A stretch of 64,000 nucleotides of DNA, from NCBI GenBank assembly GCA_022483045.1, contig JAKVOA010000002.1:124001-188000 (forward strand), read 5' to 3'. Position numbers and translations under genes: made by a program. The DNA comes from Oscillospiraceae bacterium (lineage in GTDB: Bacteria; Bacillota; Clostridia; Oscillospirales; Acutalibacteraceae). The notes under the pieces were generated by a model. It saw only the letters and a program-made list of their open reading frames with translations. It was not told where the DNA came from and made no database searches. Positions within the stretch are counted from its first letter, which is position 1; each line of letters starts with the position of its first letter. Below, piece by piece: positions 24,340 through 33,213 of this stretch.

Positions 24340-24945
24340 TCATTGCCTTTTTATCAGTAATACTCCTTTAATGAGCAAGAAAAAGAAGGTGAACATGGCT
24401 GCATAGGGCTGTAGACTGAGCATAAAGATCAAACAGCAGCAAGCGCTTAAAGATAACGAAATAAAGCGCTTGCTTTTTACCCATAACGCAGATGTGCAAT
24501 TTTGCAGCGCTAATGTCACAATGCCATACAGTATTGTTGCCACCGTTAAAATTATATATAGGGTCTTAATGTACCACATAGTTTCTGTCAAGTTGACAAG
24601 GCTAACCTGATAGATAATGTTGTCTGACCGCTGACCAAAAAACGGCAGAAACAGAAACATAGCCACAGCACAATCCAACATTCCAAATACAATATCGTGA
24701 ACGTGGTACAGTTTTTGATGATTATCTTTTTCAGCCGCTACAAGTAGCTCTTGTCCCGATATTAGATCGTCAATCGTAATGGAAAAATACTCGGCTATGG
24801 CTTTGAGAGAATCAATGCTCGGATAGCCACGACCCGACTCCCATTTTGATATGGCAGTTCTTGACACGAATAAAACTTCAGCAAGTTCTTCTTGTGTTAA
24901 ATTCTTTTGTTTTCGTAATTCTTGTAGCTTTCGACTTAGTTCCAT
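24340..24945 (-). CDS. XRE-family helix-turn-helix regulator with membrane anchor
   Basis: Residues 1-60 form a Cro/CI-type helix-turn-helix (LQELRKQKNLTQEELAEVLFVSRTAISKWESGRGYPSIDSLKAIAEYFSITIDDLI). The remaining 140 residues contain four membrane helices. Membrane-tethered XRE regulators of this architecture are common in Firmicutes and often sense membrane or antimicrobial stress. Start at 24945 is chosen, since the domain begins there; GGGAGG lies 12 bases upstream, a little far. Downstream on the same strand is the PAP2-like gene, which it may control. Confidence 0.82.
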   Translation of the reverse strand: MELSRKLQELRKQKNLTQEELAEVLFVSRTAISKWESGRGYPSIDSLKAIAEYFSITIDDLISGQELLVAAEKDNHQKLYHVHDIVFGMLDCAVAMFLFLPFFGQRSDNIIYQVSLVNLTETMWYIKTLYIILTVATILYGIVTLALQNCTSALWVKSKRFISLSLSACCCLIFMLSLQPYAAMFTFFFLLIKGVLLIKRQ

Positions 24946-25053
24946 TAAAAGCAATCACCTCCCTTGCGATAAAATTATATGGTTTTTCCTGATAAATACG
25001 GTACACCGCTTGTACAGTAAAATGATATAATCTCAGCTATGATAAAGAGATAG

Positions 25054-25477
25054 TTATCTGTTCTTTTTTAGTGCAATTACGAAAGATACGCTTGTTGATG
25101 TCATCAGTATTGCAAGTATGTCAGACATTAGCAATTGCGAAAGTGCCGCCCAAGGAACCGGCTCAAGCGGCCAAGGCTCAATGAAAGTGGCAAGACAGCC
25201 CCGAAAAACCCATACTATCGTTAGAAAACAATAAAAGATAATAACTTCCTTATTGCCGCTGAAAGCTTTACTCCCGAAGATCGTTAATAAAAGACTAAGA
25301 CCAAATAGGAGCAGCGAAAAGCAAAGATTTATGTAATCAATGCCAACGATTAAGTTTTCATATTGCATTGGCAGATAAATCATACCACTGAAACATCACT
25401 GGCACGAAGAAATGCCATAGGCCGACTACCATACTCGAAACCACTGTGAAATAATATATGATTTTTCTTGCTTTCAT
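25054..25477 (-). pseudogene. Membrane protein gene with a single-base frameshift
   Basis: An ATG at 25477 opens a frame (MKARKIIYYFTVVSSMVVGL, then FFVPVMFQWYD) that stops soon after. A second frame starting near 25383 continues with YLPMQYENLIVGIDYINLCFSLLL and three more membrane helices to 25054. Removing one T from the TTT near 25378-25384 joins them smoothly (FQWYDYLPMQY), giving a protein of about 140 residues with four helices. The family is not recognised. The gene is therefore disrupted, unless the extra base is a sequencing error. Confidence 0.7.
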
Positions 25478-25592
25478 AAAATATTTCTCGCTTTCACATA
25501 ATACGAACTTGCCAACCGTTTGCAGTTTGCATGTTATGAAACAAACCGCACATTCCTATTCACTGCATATTGGTTGTACCTGCAATCAAGTT

Positions 25593-26042
25593 TTATTTTT
25601 TTGTGCCTAACACCGCATTTTTATAACTGATTGCGATATGACATGGTGCAAAGATGACAGACGATATCATCAGGGGCCAATAGCGGCTTAAAATTCCGCT
25701 TATGATAAAGATGCATGACGGGATGATCGATAACGTCAAAGCTCTGAAAATGCTGTTTTTCTTAAAGAATATGATCCAAACCAAACAGTATATCGCAGTC
25801 AAAACCGCATCAATGACCAGATACAGGGCGAAGGCTTCATCCGATAAAAAGCCGAACCCACATCCCGGAATGGTAAGTACCATAAAACCAAAGCAACCAA
25901 ATCTTCCGATCTGTTCAAGAATCTCGACAGCCTTATTGCTCCACAGGTTCTGAAAAACATCTTTGTTCCTTGCAGCAAAGATTATATTGGGGACCATAAT
26001 TGCCAGCATAATTATAAGACCGTATATATTAATCCATTCCAT
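25593..26042 (-). CDS. Hypothetical membrane protein, four to five helices
   Basis: The 149-residue protein is almost entirely hydrophobic helices (INIYGLIIMLAIMVPNIIFAARN at the start, CFGFMVLTIPGCGFGFL, ALYLVIDAVLTAIYCLVWIIFF and others), ending in a basic GTKK tail. It lies between the frameshifted membrane gene and a small membrane gene, all in one direction. I recognise no family or catalytic motif. Confidence 0.65.
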   Translation of the reverse strand: MEWINIYGLIIMLAIMVPNIIFAARNKDVFQNLWSNKAVEILEQIGRFGCFGFMVLTIPGCGFGFLSDEAFALYLVIDAVLTAIYCLVWIIFFKKNSIFRALTLSIIPSCIFIISGILSRYWPLMISSVIFAPCHIAISYKNAVLGTKK

Positions 26043-26068
26043 TGATTGACCCCACGAATTTAATCGTC

Positions 26069-26254
26069 TTATCTTTTACTGCTTCTACTGATGTTTGAGC
26101 TTAGCAAACAAACGCCAGAAAATAAAAATACAATCCAAATCCAAATATTCTCATGATTTACTGCATTATAAATCAGGCAAATCAGACTAAGTATAATCTG
26201 TGTTATCGAACAATATAGTCCTACTTTTTGTGATGTTACTTTCTTATTCTTCAC
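26069..26254 (-). CDS. Small two-helix membrane protein (61 aa)
   Basis: The protein has two membrane helices (GLYCSITQIILSLICLIYNAV and IWIWIVFLFSGVCLL) and charged ends. I prefer the GTG at 26254, because GGAGGAG lies immediately upstream; a longer frame from 26287 would overlap the end of the GNAT gene. It follows that GNAT gene directly, suggesting co-transcription. No family recognised. Confidence 0.55.
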   Translation of the reverse strand: MKNKKVTSQKVGLYCSITQIILSLICLIYNAVNHENIWIWIVFLFSGVCLLSSNISRSSKR

Positions 26255-26280
26255 TTTCTCCTCCACAAATTCAAATATAT

Positions 26281-26805
26281 TCAGCAAATTGCAAGCTCCA
26301 TCTGCAAATCATTGGGGTCTGCCGCAAACAGTTCGTTGTTGATCTCGGTCGCATCTTGAAAACCTGCTTTTCTGTAAAATGCAACAGTATCTTCTGCCGA
26401 AGCTGCACAAACATAGATTTTATCTGCGCCATGTTCCCGTGCCGCATCCTTGAGCATTTCAACTAACTTTTTCCCTATGCCACGGCTGCGATATTCGTGA
26501 GAAACAAACAGTTGATCTAAAAGAACATATCTTCTGCTCTCTCCGAATACTTCTGCATTCACCATACCATAACCAACCAGTGCACCATCATCAAAGCACC
26601 CCACTGCGGTTCCTCCGCCTTTGATCGTATTCTCAAAGTGCTCCATATGCCACGGCAGACCGTTAGGCAGCTCATGCTCCTCCCAATTGACCGGCACAAG
26701 AATGCGTTTGCCCTCCACGGTTCTCCAGGCGTTCCCAATATACCACTCGGCATCTATCTCTTTAATTCGCTCCGATTCACTTGCTGTCATGATTCGATAT
26801 TCCAT
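26281..26805 (-). CDS. GNAT-family N-acetyltransferase
   Basis: The 174-residue protein is a single GNAT domain. Motif A reads LLDQLFVSHEYRSRGIGKKLVEMLKDAA near residues 94-121, with the acetyl-CoA loop RSRGIG, and motif B contains AEDTVAFYRKAGFQ. It transfers an acetyl group from acetyl-CoA to an amine. Start at 26805 has GAGGGTG before it. It overlaps neighbouring genes slightly on both sides. The substrate cannot be predicted. Confidence 0.85.
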   Translation of the reverse strand: MEYRIMTASESERIKEIDAEWYIGNAWRTVEGKRILVPVNWEEHELPNGLPWHMEHFENTIKGGGTAVGCFDDGALVGYGMVNAEVFGESRRYVLLDQLFVSHEYRSRGIGKKLVEMLKDAAREHGADKIYVCAASAEDTVAFYRKAGFQDATEINNELFAADPNDLQMELAIC

Positions 26806-26813
26806 AGCACCCT

Positions 26814-27454
26814 CTAATCATGCGGCGTCATAATTTCAAGGCAGCTGATGATTCTGCCGCCTGAAGCACCGGAGGAACCGTAGTATTTGCCGCCATACCA
26901 TAATCTGAACGCGCCATCACTGTATACGATGCAGCATTTTGGCAAATCAATTTTTTCGCCTTTCGGGTATCTCATGCTTTCTGCATAGGTTATTCCGTAA
27001 TAGTCCAGCGTTTCCCTGATTTTTGACCAGGAAGCAGGGGATTTCCCCATCACGGTCTCTATTTCCGCCAGCGGAACTCCCGCAAGCATAGCAACACAGC
27101 AATGTCCACAGCAGCAATTGCTTTCGTGGATTTCTTCGATTGAGTCGATTTTCCTATCGGGTGTTCCCTCGAATAGGGACTGTCGTGATTGATTCGCGAC
27201 AGCATTTCAATCGGCTCCATGCTGATTTCATATTCTTCTTTCGCTTCCAGCAGCAAGCGTATTTCCTTAGGCACAGGAATTAAATATTTGCCGCTTTCTT
27301 TTGGAACGAGCTTGCACTCAAATGAATTGCCAAGAATGGACACCCTGCTTGGAATGTTCCCCTTTAACCCTGTTTTGTCCCACATATTAAACGGAATATC
27401 CGCAAATGCACGATCACTCTGTAGGTATATTGACGCGTTAAATTTATATATCAT
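26814..27454 (-). pseudogene. DUF1905 plus cysteine-peptidase-like protein, frameshifted
   Basis: From an ATG at 27454 with GGAG upstream, the frame encodes a DUF1905-like beta domain (FNASIYLQSDRAFADIPFN, VSILGNSFECKLVPKESGKYLIPVPKEIRLLL). Near 27178 the coding continues in another frame with EGTPDRKIDSIEEIHESN, CCCGHCCVAMLAGVPLAEIETVMG and a short C-terminal domain to 26814. The CxHCCVAMLAG stretch resembles the active-site start of C39/papain-like peptidases. Continuous homology across two frames shows an indel (net one base lost or two gained). The product as it stands would be truncated. Confidence 0.65.
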
Positions 27455-27523
27455 TTTTCTCCGCCTCTCCTCGCTCAAAAAAAACAAATCGTCCTTTCTA
27501 TTAAATCAAAGTTCCTGATAGGC

Positions 27524-28183
27524 TCACTTTTTAAGCAGCTGATCTAAGTGCAAGAGATCTGTTTGCAGGAATTCCAAAAAGGTTTTGATATGATACCCGT
27601 CCGTTGCAGCATGATGGCAGGTCAGGGACAGCGGCATATAAGTTCGATTACCTTCCATAAAGAACTTTCCGGCTTCCACAGAGGGGAAATAGTATGGTTT
27701 ATTCTCATAGCTCTGGACAGCAAAATGCTCAAAGCTGACCCAAGGGATGCAGGAAACCGTATACGCATTGGCAGGCGGCGGAGTTTGCGGCTGACTAAGC
27801 ACGCCGTGAACATCTCCGAACCGCTCCTGATTGGCAAGATAAGCCTGATAGAAGTCCGAAAAGCTGTCGCTGTACTCTGTCCACATCAGCGAAAAGGTGT
27901 GATCGTCCTCATGAAAAGAGGCATACAGTGGGGTCAAGGTATCATAATAGCCAAGCTGTCCGTCCTTTTCAGTGACCTTAAACTCCACTTGCCGGTTCAG
28001 ATTTCTGGTGACCAGCCAAAGATACGCGGGGAAGAATTTGATTCCCCGCTCTTTTGTAAACTCTCTTAATTCAGTCACATCCACATTGACGGTAATGGAG
28101 TAACCTGTCGGCGCCATTTTAGAAAAGTAGTAAAACATCTGACCACGCGGCCAGCTTTGTAGATCAATAGGTGTAAAATTCAT
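27524..28183 (-). CDS. Chloramphenicol acetyltransferase-like enzyme (CatA type)
   Basis: The 219-residue protein has the length and fold motifs of type A chloramphenicol acetyltransferases. It shows DVTELREFTKERGIKFFPAYLWLVTRNLN near residue 30, a central LMWTEYSDSFSDFYQAYL, and the catalytic motif LTCHHAATDGYHIKTFLEFLQ, where HHxxxDG holds the active-site His. It would acetylate chloramphenicol or a related hydroxyl compound. AGAGGATG precedes the ATG at 28183. A second, more distant CAT homologue lies at 44824-45453, so the region carries two. Resistance activity is inferred from family only. Confidence 0.87.
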   Translation of the reverse strand: MNFTPIDLQSWPRGQMFYYFSKMAPTGYSITVNVDVTELREFTKERGIKFFPAYLWLVTRNLNRQVEFKVTEKDGQLGYYDTLTPLYASFHEDDHTFSLMWTEYSDSFSDFYQAYLANQERFGDVHGVLSQPQTPPPANAYTVSCIPWVSFEHFAVQSYENKPYYFPSVEAGKFFMEGNRTYMPLSLTCHHAATDGYHIKTFLEFLQTDLLHLDQLLKK

Positions 28184-28271
28184 AATATTCATCCTCTCTT
28201 TCTGGAAAAGCATACTTCGGTATGCGATGCATTACAATCAACGCTCCGTAGAGTTATGCGTCAAATTCCAG

Positions 28272-28721
28272 TCATTGCCCTGCATAATCTGGAGTTGTCA
28301 GTATTCGCTCTGTTTCGGAAATATCCTTTTCTATGAGCGGACGCATCGTGTCTTTATACTTGGACAAATCAGCATTACCTAAAGCAGCTAATATCTTTGG
28401 AATGTATTCTCGTTTTGTCTGTCCTATTTGCGCAAGTGCTTTGATACATTGCCTTGCTGTAATTGGCTTTTCGTCTGTAATGTGAGATAAAAAGGCAGAC
28501 ATAATCAAATCAAACTTATTTTCATCATCCCACTGAACATTTGCCGCAAGAATGTATAGAGCTCTATTTCTAACGAGTGACTTCGGATGACCCAGCAGGG
28601 TGGCAAAATCATCGAAATATTCATACCACTCGTCTGTCTTTTGACTTTCAGATATGATTTTGTCTGAAATTGCACAAGCATATTTATCGTCTTTCGATGT
28701 CAATTTTGCTATAATATCCAA
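28272..28721 (-). CDS. HEAT-repeat-like helical protein
   Basis: The 149-residue protein consists of helical pairs resembling HEAT repeats (DDFATLLGHPKSLVRNRALYILAANVQW, ARQCIKALAQIGQTKREYIPKILAAL). Such proteins usually mediate binding rather than catalysis. The start is a TTG at 28721 with GGAGG ten bases upstream. Its 5' end overlaps the tail of the internally deleted adenylate-forming enzyme gene. No enzymatic motif is seen. Confidence 0.65.
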   Translation of the reverse strand: MDIIAKLTSKDDKYACAISDKIISESQKTDEWYEYFDDFATLLGHPKSLVRNRALYILAANVQWDDENKFDLIMSAFLSHITDEKPITARQCIKALAQIGQTKREYIPKILAALGNADLSKYKDTMRPLIEKDISETERILTTPDYAGQ

Positions 28722-29484
28722 TTACATCACCTCCACAACTCCAAGTTTGCTGGTTCACAATGTGCTTAAACTTGCCGCTCCTTTTGCTTGCCGCGGGGGC
28801 ATCCGGCGCAAGCACACAGGAAAAATCCGTGACCTTCTGTGTCGCAAGAAAGCGAGTTAAGGCTTCCTTGGCCTCAGCAAACGCCGCCTCTTTGCTCACG
28901 CCCACAGCAGGAACAATGCGTAGAATGCATTCGTTATTATCTTTGACTGTCAGCTGAAAGCGGCTAAGTGAATGTACTTCCTTTAATGCAGCATAGATTG
29001 CTAGTGGTGCAATTTGTATACGTTTTCCGTTCTGTTCAAAGCTTGTCACATCATCGGTGCGCCCTTCTATCTCCAACCATGGGGATGGATTGCCTGTTGA
29101 ACCACTGGTGGTATATACCTGATAGATTCCATTAAGCTTTTTCCCAAGATTGTTGCGACTACTCATGAACTGATTCACATCATCCAGCTTAACTGCGCGA
29201 TCTGTGACCCATTCATCCCAATTTGCCATCAATTGTGGCTTTGTTACCGGCGGCAAATCACTCAGTTCTGGATTTTCCGGTAAGCCAGCATAGAGCTTGG
29301 CGTAATAGGGACTGTGCTCTCTTGCATAGGTAAGCAAATCTGCATATCGTTTGCTGCGCAGAGCATCACGGTCTGATATGTCCATTTTTTGATAATCTTT
29401 ACACAACTTTAAGGCTTTGAATAATCCGATCGATTTCATTCTTTTCTCATCGTATGCCAATCCCTCGAAATTCGCATTTTTCAT
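28684..29484 (-). pseudogene. Adenylate-forming enzyme (F390 synthetase/phenylacetate-CoA ligase-like) with internal deletion
   Basis: The N-terminal 130 residues match the PaaK/F390-synthetase-like family (LTYAREHSPYYAKLYAGLPENPELSDLPPV) and reach the ATP motif YTTSGSTGNP. The sequence then jumps directly to SPWLEIEGRTDDV, which in relatives lies about 150-200 residues further on, and continues to a normal C-terminal part. The frame is preserved, so a 266-residue protein could be made, but the adenylation core is missing; relatives have about 430 residues. It follows a methyltransferase gene closely. Confidence 0.7.
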
Positions 29485-29489
29485 GCAGC

Positions 29490-30275
29490 TCAACACTTTT
29501 TCAGTTCTGCAATTGCGCCATAGTGTAAAACATCAAATTCTGCCGGTGCAATGGATCTTAGGAGCTTTTGATGCTCCGCTTCCCACTTTTCAACTTCTTT
29601 TTGCGTTAGGGAAGCTCCGATTCCTCGACAAGCTTTCATTCTTCCATTCCAACTATTACGTGTGAAATGAACACATATCGGATATTCTTCATGGTAAACC
29701 AATTCAAATTTTCCCTTATAATAATCTGGTATTTCTATTGGATGAATGTATTCTCCTGCACCACTCCACGTTGGGTTGTATTTCAGCACCAGTTCTTCGC
29801 TTGCTCCAGCAATTTTATCTTCAAAAGGCAACCATGCCATATATAATACTAGAATACGTCCATCGGGTTTCAGCATACGATAAAAGCTGGCTTGTGTCTG
29901 CTCATGATTAAAATACCAAAAGCATTGACATGCTGTAATTACATCAAAAGTGTTATCAGGGAAGTCAATACGTTCCGTAGGGATGCAATAATAGTCTATA
30001 TCCATACCCTGTGAAAGAATTTTTGCCTGTTCAATCTGATTCACTGAAATATCGGTACCCGTCCATTTTGCACCATAGCTATACATGTTTCTTGGAAGGA
30101 CCCCTGTTCCTGTTCCAACATCGAGTATCCTTTGACCATCTACACATAAATTTCGTTTCACAATTTTTTCATAAAATTCCTGCGGATATACATCTCGGAA
30201 CCTTGCATAATCCGTTGAAGTTTTACCCCAGTCAAAGGCTTTACCGCCATCTATATTTTTATCTGTAATGTTCAT
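29490..30275 (-). CDS. Class I SAM-dependent methyltransferase
   Basis: The 261-residue protein has motif I RILDVGTGTGVLPRNMYSYGAKWTGTDIS near residue 49, motif IV FDVITACQCFWYFNHEQ and the following LKPDGRILVLYMAWLPF, typical of small-molecule methyltransferases of the UbiE/Methyltransf_11 type. GAGGTAAGCAG precedes the ATG. The gene is followed within a few bases by the damaged adenylate-forming gene, hinting that both once served one modification pathway. The acceptor is unknown. Confidence 0.87.
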   Translation of the reverse strand: MNITDKNIDGGKAFDWGKTSTDYARFRDVYPQEFYEKIVKRNLCVDGQRILDVGTGTGVLPRNMYSYGAKWTGTDISVNQIEQAKILSQGMDIDYYCIPTERIDFPDNTFDVITACQCFWYFNHEQTQASFYRMLKPDGRILVLYMAWLPFEDKIAGASEELVLKYNPTWSGAGEYIHPIEIPDYYKGKFELVYHEEYPICVHFTRNSWNGRMKACRGIGASLTQKEVEKWEAEHQKLLRSIAPAEFDVLHYGAIAELKKC

Positions 30276-30313
30276 CTGCTTACCTCAACAATTTCCATGA
30301 TTATCCGATTATA

Positions 30314-30919
30314 TTATTTCCATTTTTCCCCCTGCCATCTTCCGAGATACCGAAAAACACGTTTTCGATACTGCAAATACTTCTCCCCGAAGGTGTTCGT
30401 TAAATAAATTTCCTCCTGCAAAATTTGCAGATGCAGCATCACGATGGCAAAGAGGGTGAAGGCAATTGTGAGCAGATTACAAAACATCAAACAGATACTG
30501 ATGTACATAAAATCAAAGCCAAGAAAAGCAGGATTGCGGCTAAATGCGTAGATTCCTGTAGAAACGAATTCGGTTTTGTCCTTTTCCGGGATGCCTGCCC
30601 GCCAGCTATCCTTCATGGTCAGCACCGCAATCAGGAAAATGAGATTCCCAAGCATTCCGGTTAGAAAACCGGTAAAGCGAGCGTTATCCGGCAGCCAGCT
30701 TAGATTCAGTACAATAGAAAGCAGCTGCACCGGCACAATGCAAAGCGTGGCAACAGACATCAACACTTCCACGGTGTGAATACTTTTTTCCTTTCGCGTT
30801 CCAATTTGATGGGTACGGATTCCATGCTTTTTCTGCACCAGCAGCTTGCCGAAATAAATCCCGTAAAAAGCAAGCAGCACAAGCACTGCAAGTATTTGAA
30901 AAATCGTTTCTCTGTTCAT
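30314..30919 (-). CDS. Isoprenylcysteine carboxyl methyltransferase (ICMT)-like membrane protein
   Basis: The 201-residue membrane protein has about five helices. Its C-terminal half reads FVSTGIYAFSRNPAFLGFDFMYISICLMFCN, then LQILQEEIYLTNTFGEKYLQYRKRVFRYL; the RNPxxLG and EE..L...FG..Y..Y..RV motifs define ICMT/phospholipid N-methyltransferase-like proteins. These use S-adenosylmethionine to methylate lipids or small molecules at the membrane. GGGAGC precedes the ATG. Substrate unknown. Confidence 0.82.
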   Translation of the reverse strand: MNRETIFQILAVLVLLAFYGIYFGKLLVQKKHGIRTHQIGTRKEKSIHTVEVLMSVATLCIVPVQLLSIVLNLSWLPDNARFTGFLTGMLGNLIFLIAVLTMKDSWRAGIPEKDKTEFVSTGIYAFSRNPAFLGFDFMYISICLMFCNLLTIAFTLFAIVMLHLQILQEEIYLTNTFGEKYLQYRKRVFRYLGRWQGEKWK

Positions 30920-30948
30920 TTCATGCTCCCTATTGTTTGGATTTTGTT

Positions 30949-31698
30949 CTATTTGCTCTGTGTCAGTTTCAAAAACTTCTTGTCGTTGAATTGTTCATTG
31001 GTTAAAAATTCGCCATTGTAAAACATCGCATAAGAAGTACAAGGGGTTGGTACAGCCTGCGCCTGTTCTTTTGTTTCAATGTGAATTGCCTTGAACGGGA
31101 TATTGTTTTCTGCCGCTGTCTGCTCAACGATTGGGACATACTTGCCATTAAACGGACACTGGTTTGTATAGTACAAAACATAACCTTGTTCTTCGATGTG
31201 CGGATGCTTGGCTGCTTCTGTAAATCTTGGAATAGCAGCATTTTCGTCAAATGGGAGATACATCAGGTTGATTCCGGCTTCGGATGTATCTGCGACTCTG
31301 AATCCTTTATAAATCAAATGCTTGGGGTCAGAAAGAAAAGGTTTCTTCTTTGCTGACGAAAGAATGCAAAGCCCCGATTTTCCCTTTACCTTACTGTCCT
31401 CAATACACTGATTTAGCAAATCATTTGAATAGCCATGCCCTTTGAAGGACCCCGATACCCAGAAGCAGTCAATATACATATAGTTTTCTGCAAGAATAGG
31501 AACCCACGCATTTTCGGCAGGAACATACTCAATGAAGCATTTTCCTCTTTCAGCACCTTTCAGAAATACAAGACCGTCATCAAAGCACTGCATCAGCCAG
31601 TCTTTTTTTGATGATACCTGAATATCTTTGTTGCCCGAAATCGCACAGCAAATATGTTCTTTTTCAATATTGCTCCTGGTGACTTGTATATACTCCAT
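30949..31698 (-). CDS. GNAT acetyltransferase with YoaP C-terminal domain
   Basis: The 249-residue protein has an N-terminal GNAT domain (YIDCFWVSGSFKGHGYSNDLLNQCIEDSKVKGKSGLCIL near residue 76). A C-terminal domain like YoaP of Bacillus follows, a thioredoxin-like fold with VLYYTNQCPFNGKYV near residue 177 and PTPCTSYAMFYNGEFLTNEQF. GGGAGGAAG precedes the ATG at 31698. YoaP-type proteins are uncharacterised acetyltransferases common in soil and gut Firmicutes. Confidence 0.83.
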   Translation of the reverse strand: MEYIQVTRSNIEKEHICCAISGNKDIQVSSKKDWLMQCFDDGLVFLKGAERGKCFIEYVPAENAWVPILAENYMYIDCFWVSGSFKGHGYSNDLLNQCIEDSKVKGKSGLCILSSAKKKPFLSDPKHLIYKGFRVADTSEAGINLMYLPFDENAAIPRFTEAAKHPHIEEQGYVLYYTNQCPFNGKYVPIVEQTAAENNIPFKAIHIETKEQAQAVPTPCTSYAMFYNGEFLTNEQFNDKKFLKLTQSK

Positions 31699-31725
31699 TT
31701 TTCTTCCTCCCGTTGACTTCTTTTT

Positions 31726-32280
31726 CTATATCTTCTTAATGAACTTGGCCGGATTTCCGCCCACCAATGTATCAGGGGCAACATCTTTGGTCACAACAGC
31801 TCCGGCCGCAACAACTGCTCCTTCTCCAATCGTAACACCCGGACAGATGACTGCTTTGGCACAAATCCATGCCCGCTTTTTAATCCTGACTGGCTTGTTG
31901 ATGAGTATTTCATGCTTTTTGAAATCATGATTTGATGTGAGTATCGTCACCTGCGGTCCAAACAGCACATCATCCTCTATGGTAATGCCACCGAGAGACA
32001 TAACATCCAAGCCTTCGTTGATCATCACACGCTCACCAATGGAAACAGGGTGGCCGCGATCAATCTGGAATGGCGGCGTAATGCGGGAACTTTTTGGCAA
32101 TTTTTCTTCCAATAGTTCCTCGGTAAGTTCTCTGACTCTGACGTCATCCGGTTGCAGTGCATTGATTTTCTGACACAGGATTCGGCTGCGCATGGTTTCT
32201 GGCCATAGTATTTCTTTAAACTCTGCTGAATTTACTGTATCAATCGGTTCTCCTAACTTTGCCCTTTCGTAAATATCCAT
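31726..32280 (-). CDS. Hexapeptide-repeat acetyltransferase (maltose O-acetyltransferase-like)
   Basis: The 184-residue protein has the N-terminal Mac domain (ERAKLGEPIDTVNSAEF...ILCQKINAL) and the left-handed beta-helix with the active-site loop LTSNHDFKKHE, containing the catalytic His. Imperfect hexapeptides VICPGVTIGEGAVVAAGAVVTKDV lead to the terminal VGGNPAKFIKKI. It acetylates hydroxyl groups of sugars or glycosides. It belongs to a different branch from the Vat-like gene at 17.1-18.0 kb. GAAAGAAG precedes the start weakly. Confidence 0.9.
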   Translation of the reverse strand: MDIYERAKLGEPIDTVNSAEFKEILWPETMRSRILCQKINALQPDDVRVRELTEELLEEKLPKSSRITPPFQIDRGHPVSIGERVMINEGLDVMSLGGITIEDDVLFGPQVTILTSNHDFKKHEILINKPVRIKKRAWICAKAVICPGVTIGEGAVVAAGAVVTKDVAPDTLVGGNPAKFIKKI

Positions 32281-32303
32281 CTGCTAATTTTCTTCTTTCA
32301 CAA

Positions 32304-33065
32304 TTATGATATCATCTTGTCAACGCATGTTTTAGCACTGTGGTTTTTTGCTTCTACCCTAATCAGATAAATCATATATGCAAGCAACACAATCGTCTGA
32401 ATTGTTACAAGTACGATTTCCATATTGGAATCGACATCATTCCCTATCCAGCTACAAAAATCATGTAAAAAGTGTAAAAAAATACAAGGATAAATGCTCT
32501 CTAAACGTATGAAAATAATAGCCATAATCACACCATAAAACAATGCAAAGAATATCTGTAATATGGTCGTACCCAAAGAGGCTCCTCCAAGCACATTCAT
32601 CAAATGTGTTCCCCCAAAAAGTAATGCTGAAACAATAACAGCCTTCTTTTCACTTCGATTTTCATACCAGTTTTTAAGGATAATGCCCCTAAAGTATGTT
32701 TCTTCAGCAAATCCAATTCCTAATGTCAAAACCAGGTTTGAAAAGAACAAACTCCTATTTGAAGAACTCGCACCATTTATGCACCCTGAAAGAGCAACCA
32801 AAATCAAGGGTAATAAAAACAGAAGACTTCTAAGAGCATTCCATTTTGGTCTTGCATAACCTATACAACTGACATTTTTATTTTTTACAAGAAAAAACAA
32901 AATTGCTATCATCGCAGATGCCCAGATGAAGATACTTTGAGTCCATTTGGCCTCGGCTCCTTCCATTCCCTGAATTACCACGATTGAACCCTGAATAAAA
33001 AAGAAAAAAATAATTGTCAGCATTGCACAGAATGTTTCATATATAAGTCTTTTTGTAGTTTTCAT
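32304..33065 (-). CDS. CPBP-family intramembrane glutamic protease
   Basis: The 253-residue membrane protein has about eight helices and the CAAX/Abi protease motifs: GFAEETYFRGIIL near residue 140 (EE-x3-R), ALLFGGTHLMNV near residue 180 and the C-terminal FLHFLHDFCSWIG. Members cleave peptides inside the membrane and often give self-immunity to bacteriocins. GGAGATG lies about ten bases before the ATG at 33065. A second CPBP protein lies at 43473-44222. Confidence 0.87.
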   Translation of the reverse strand: MKTTKRLIYETFCAMLTIIFFFFIQGSIVVIQGMEGAEAKWTQSIFIWASAMIAILFFLVKNKNVSCIGYARPKWNALRSLLFLLPLILVALSGCINGASSSNRSLFFSNLVLTLGIGFAEETYFRGIILKNWYENRSEKKAVIVSALLFGGTHLMNVLGGASLGTTILQIFFALFYGVIMAIIFIRLESIYPCIFLHFLHDFCSWIGNDVDSNMEIVLVTIQTIVLLAYMIYLIRVEAKNHSAKTCVDKMIS

Positions 33066-33213
33066 TTTAATACATCTCCTCATGATTGCGCTAGCAGAGG
33101 GTTTCATCATATCGTAATCTGCTCGCCCAATCCGACCAATGGCATTCACAGCCCTTTCCCTTAATAGAGTTTCATCGATGTCAAGATTTTAATTTTCTTT
33201 GCGAATGCTTGCT

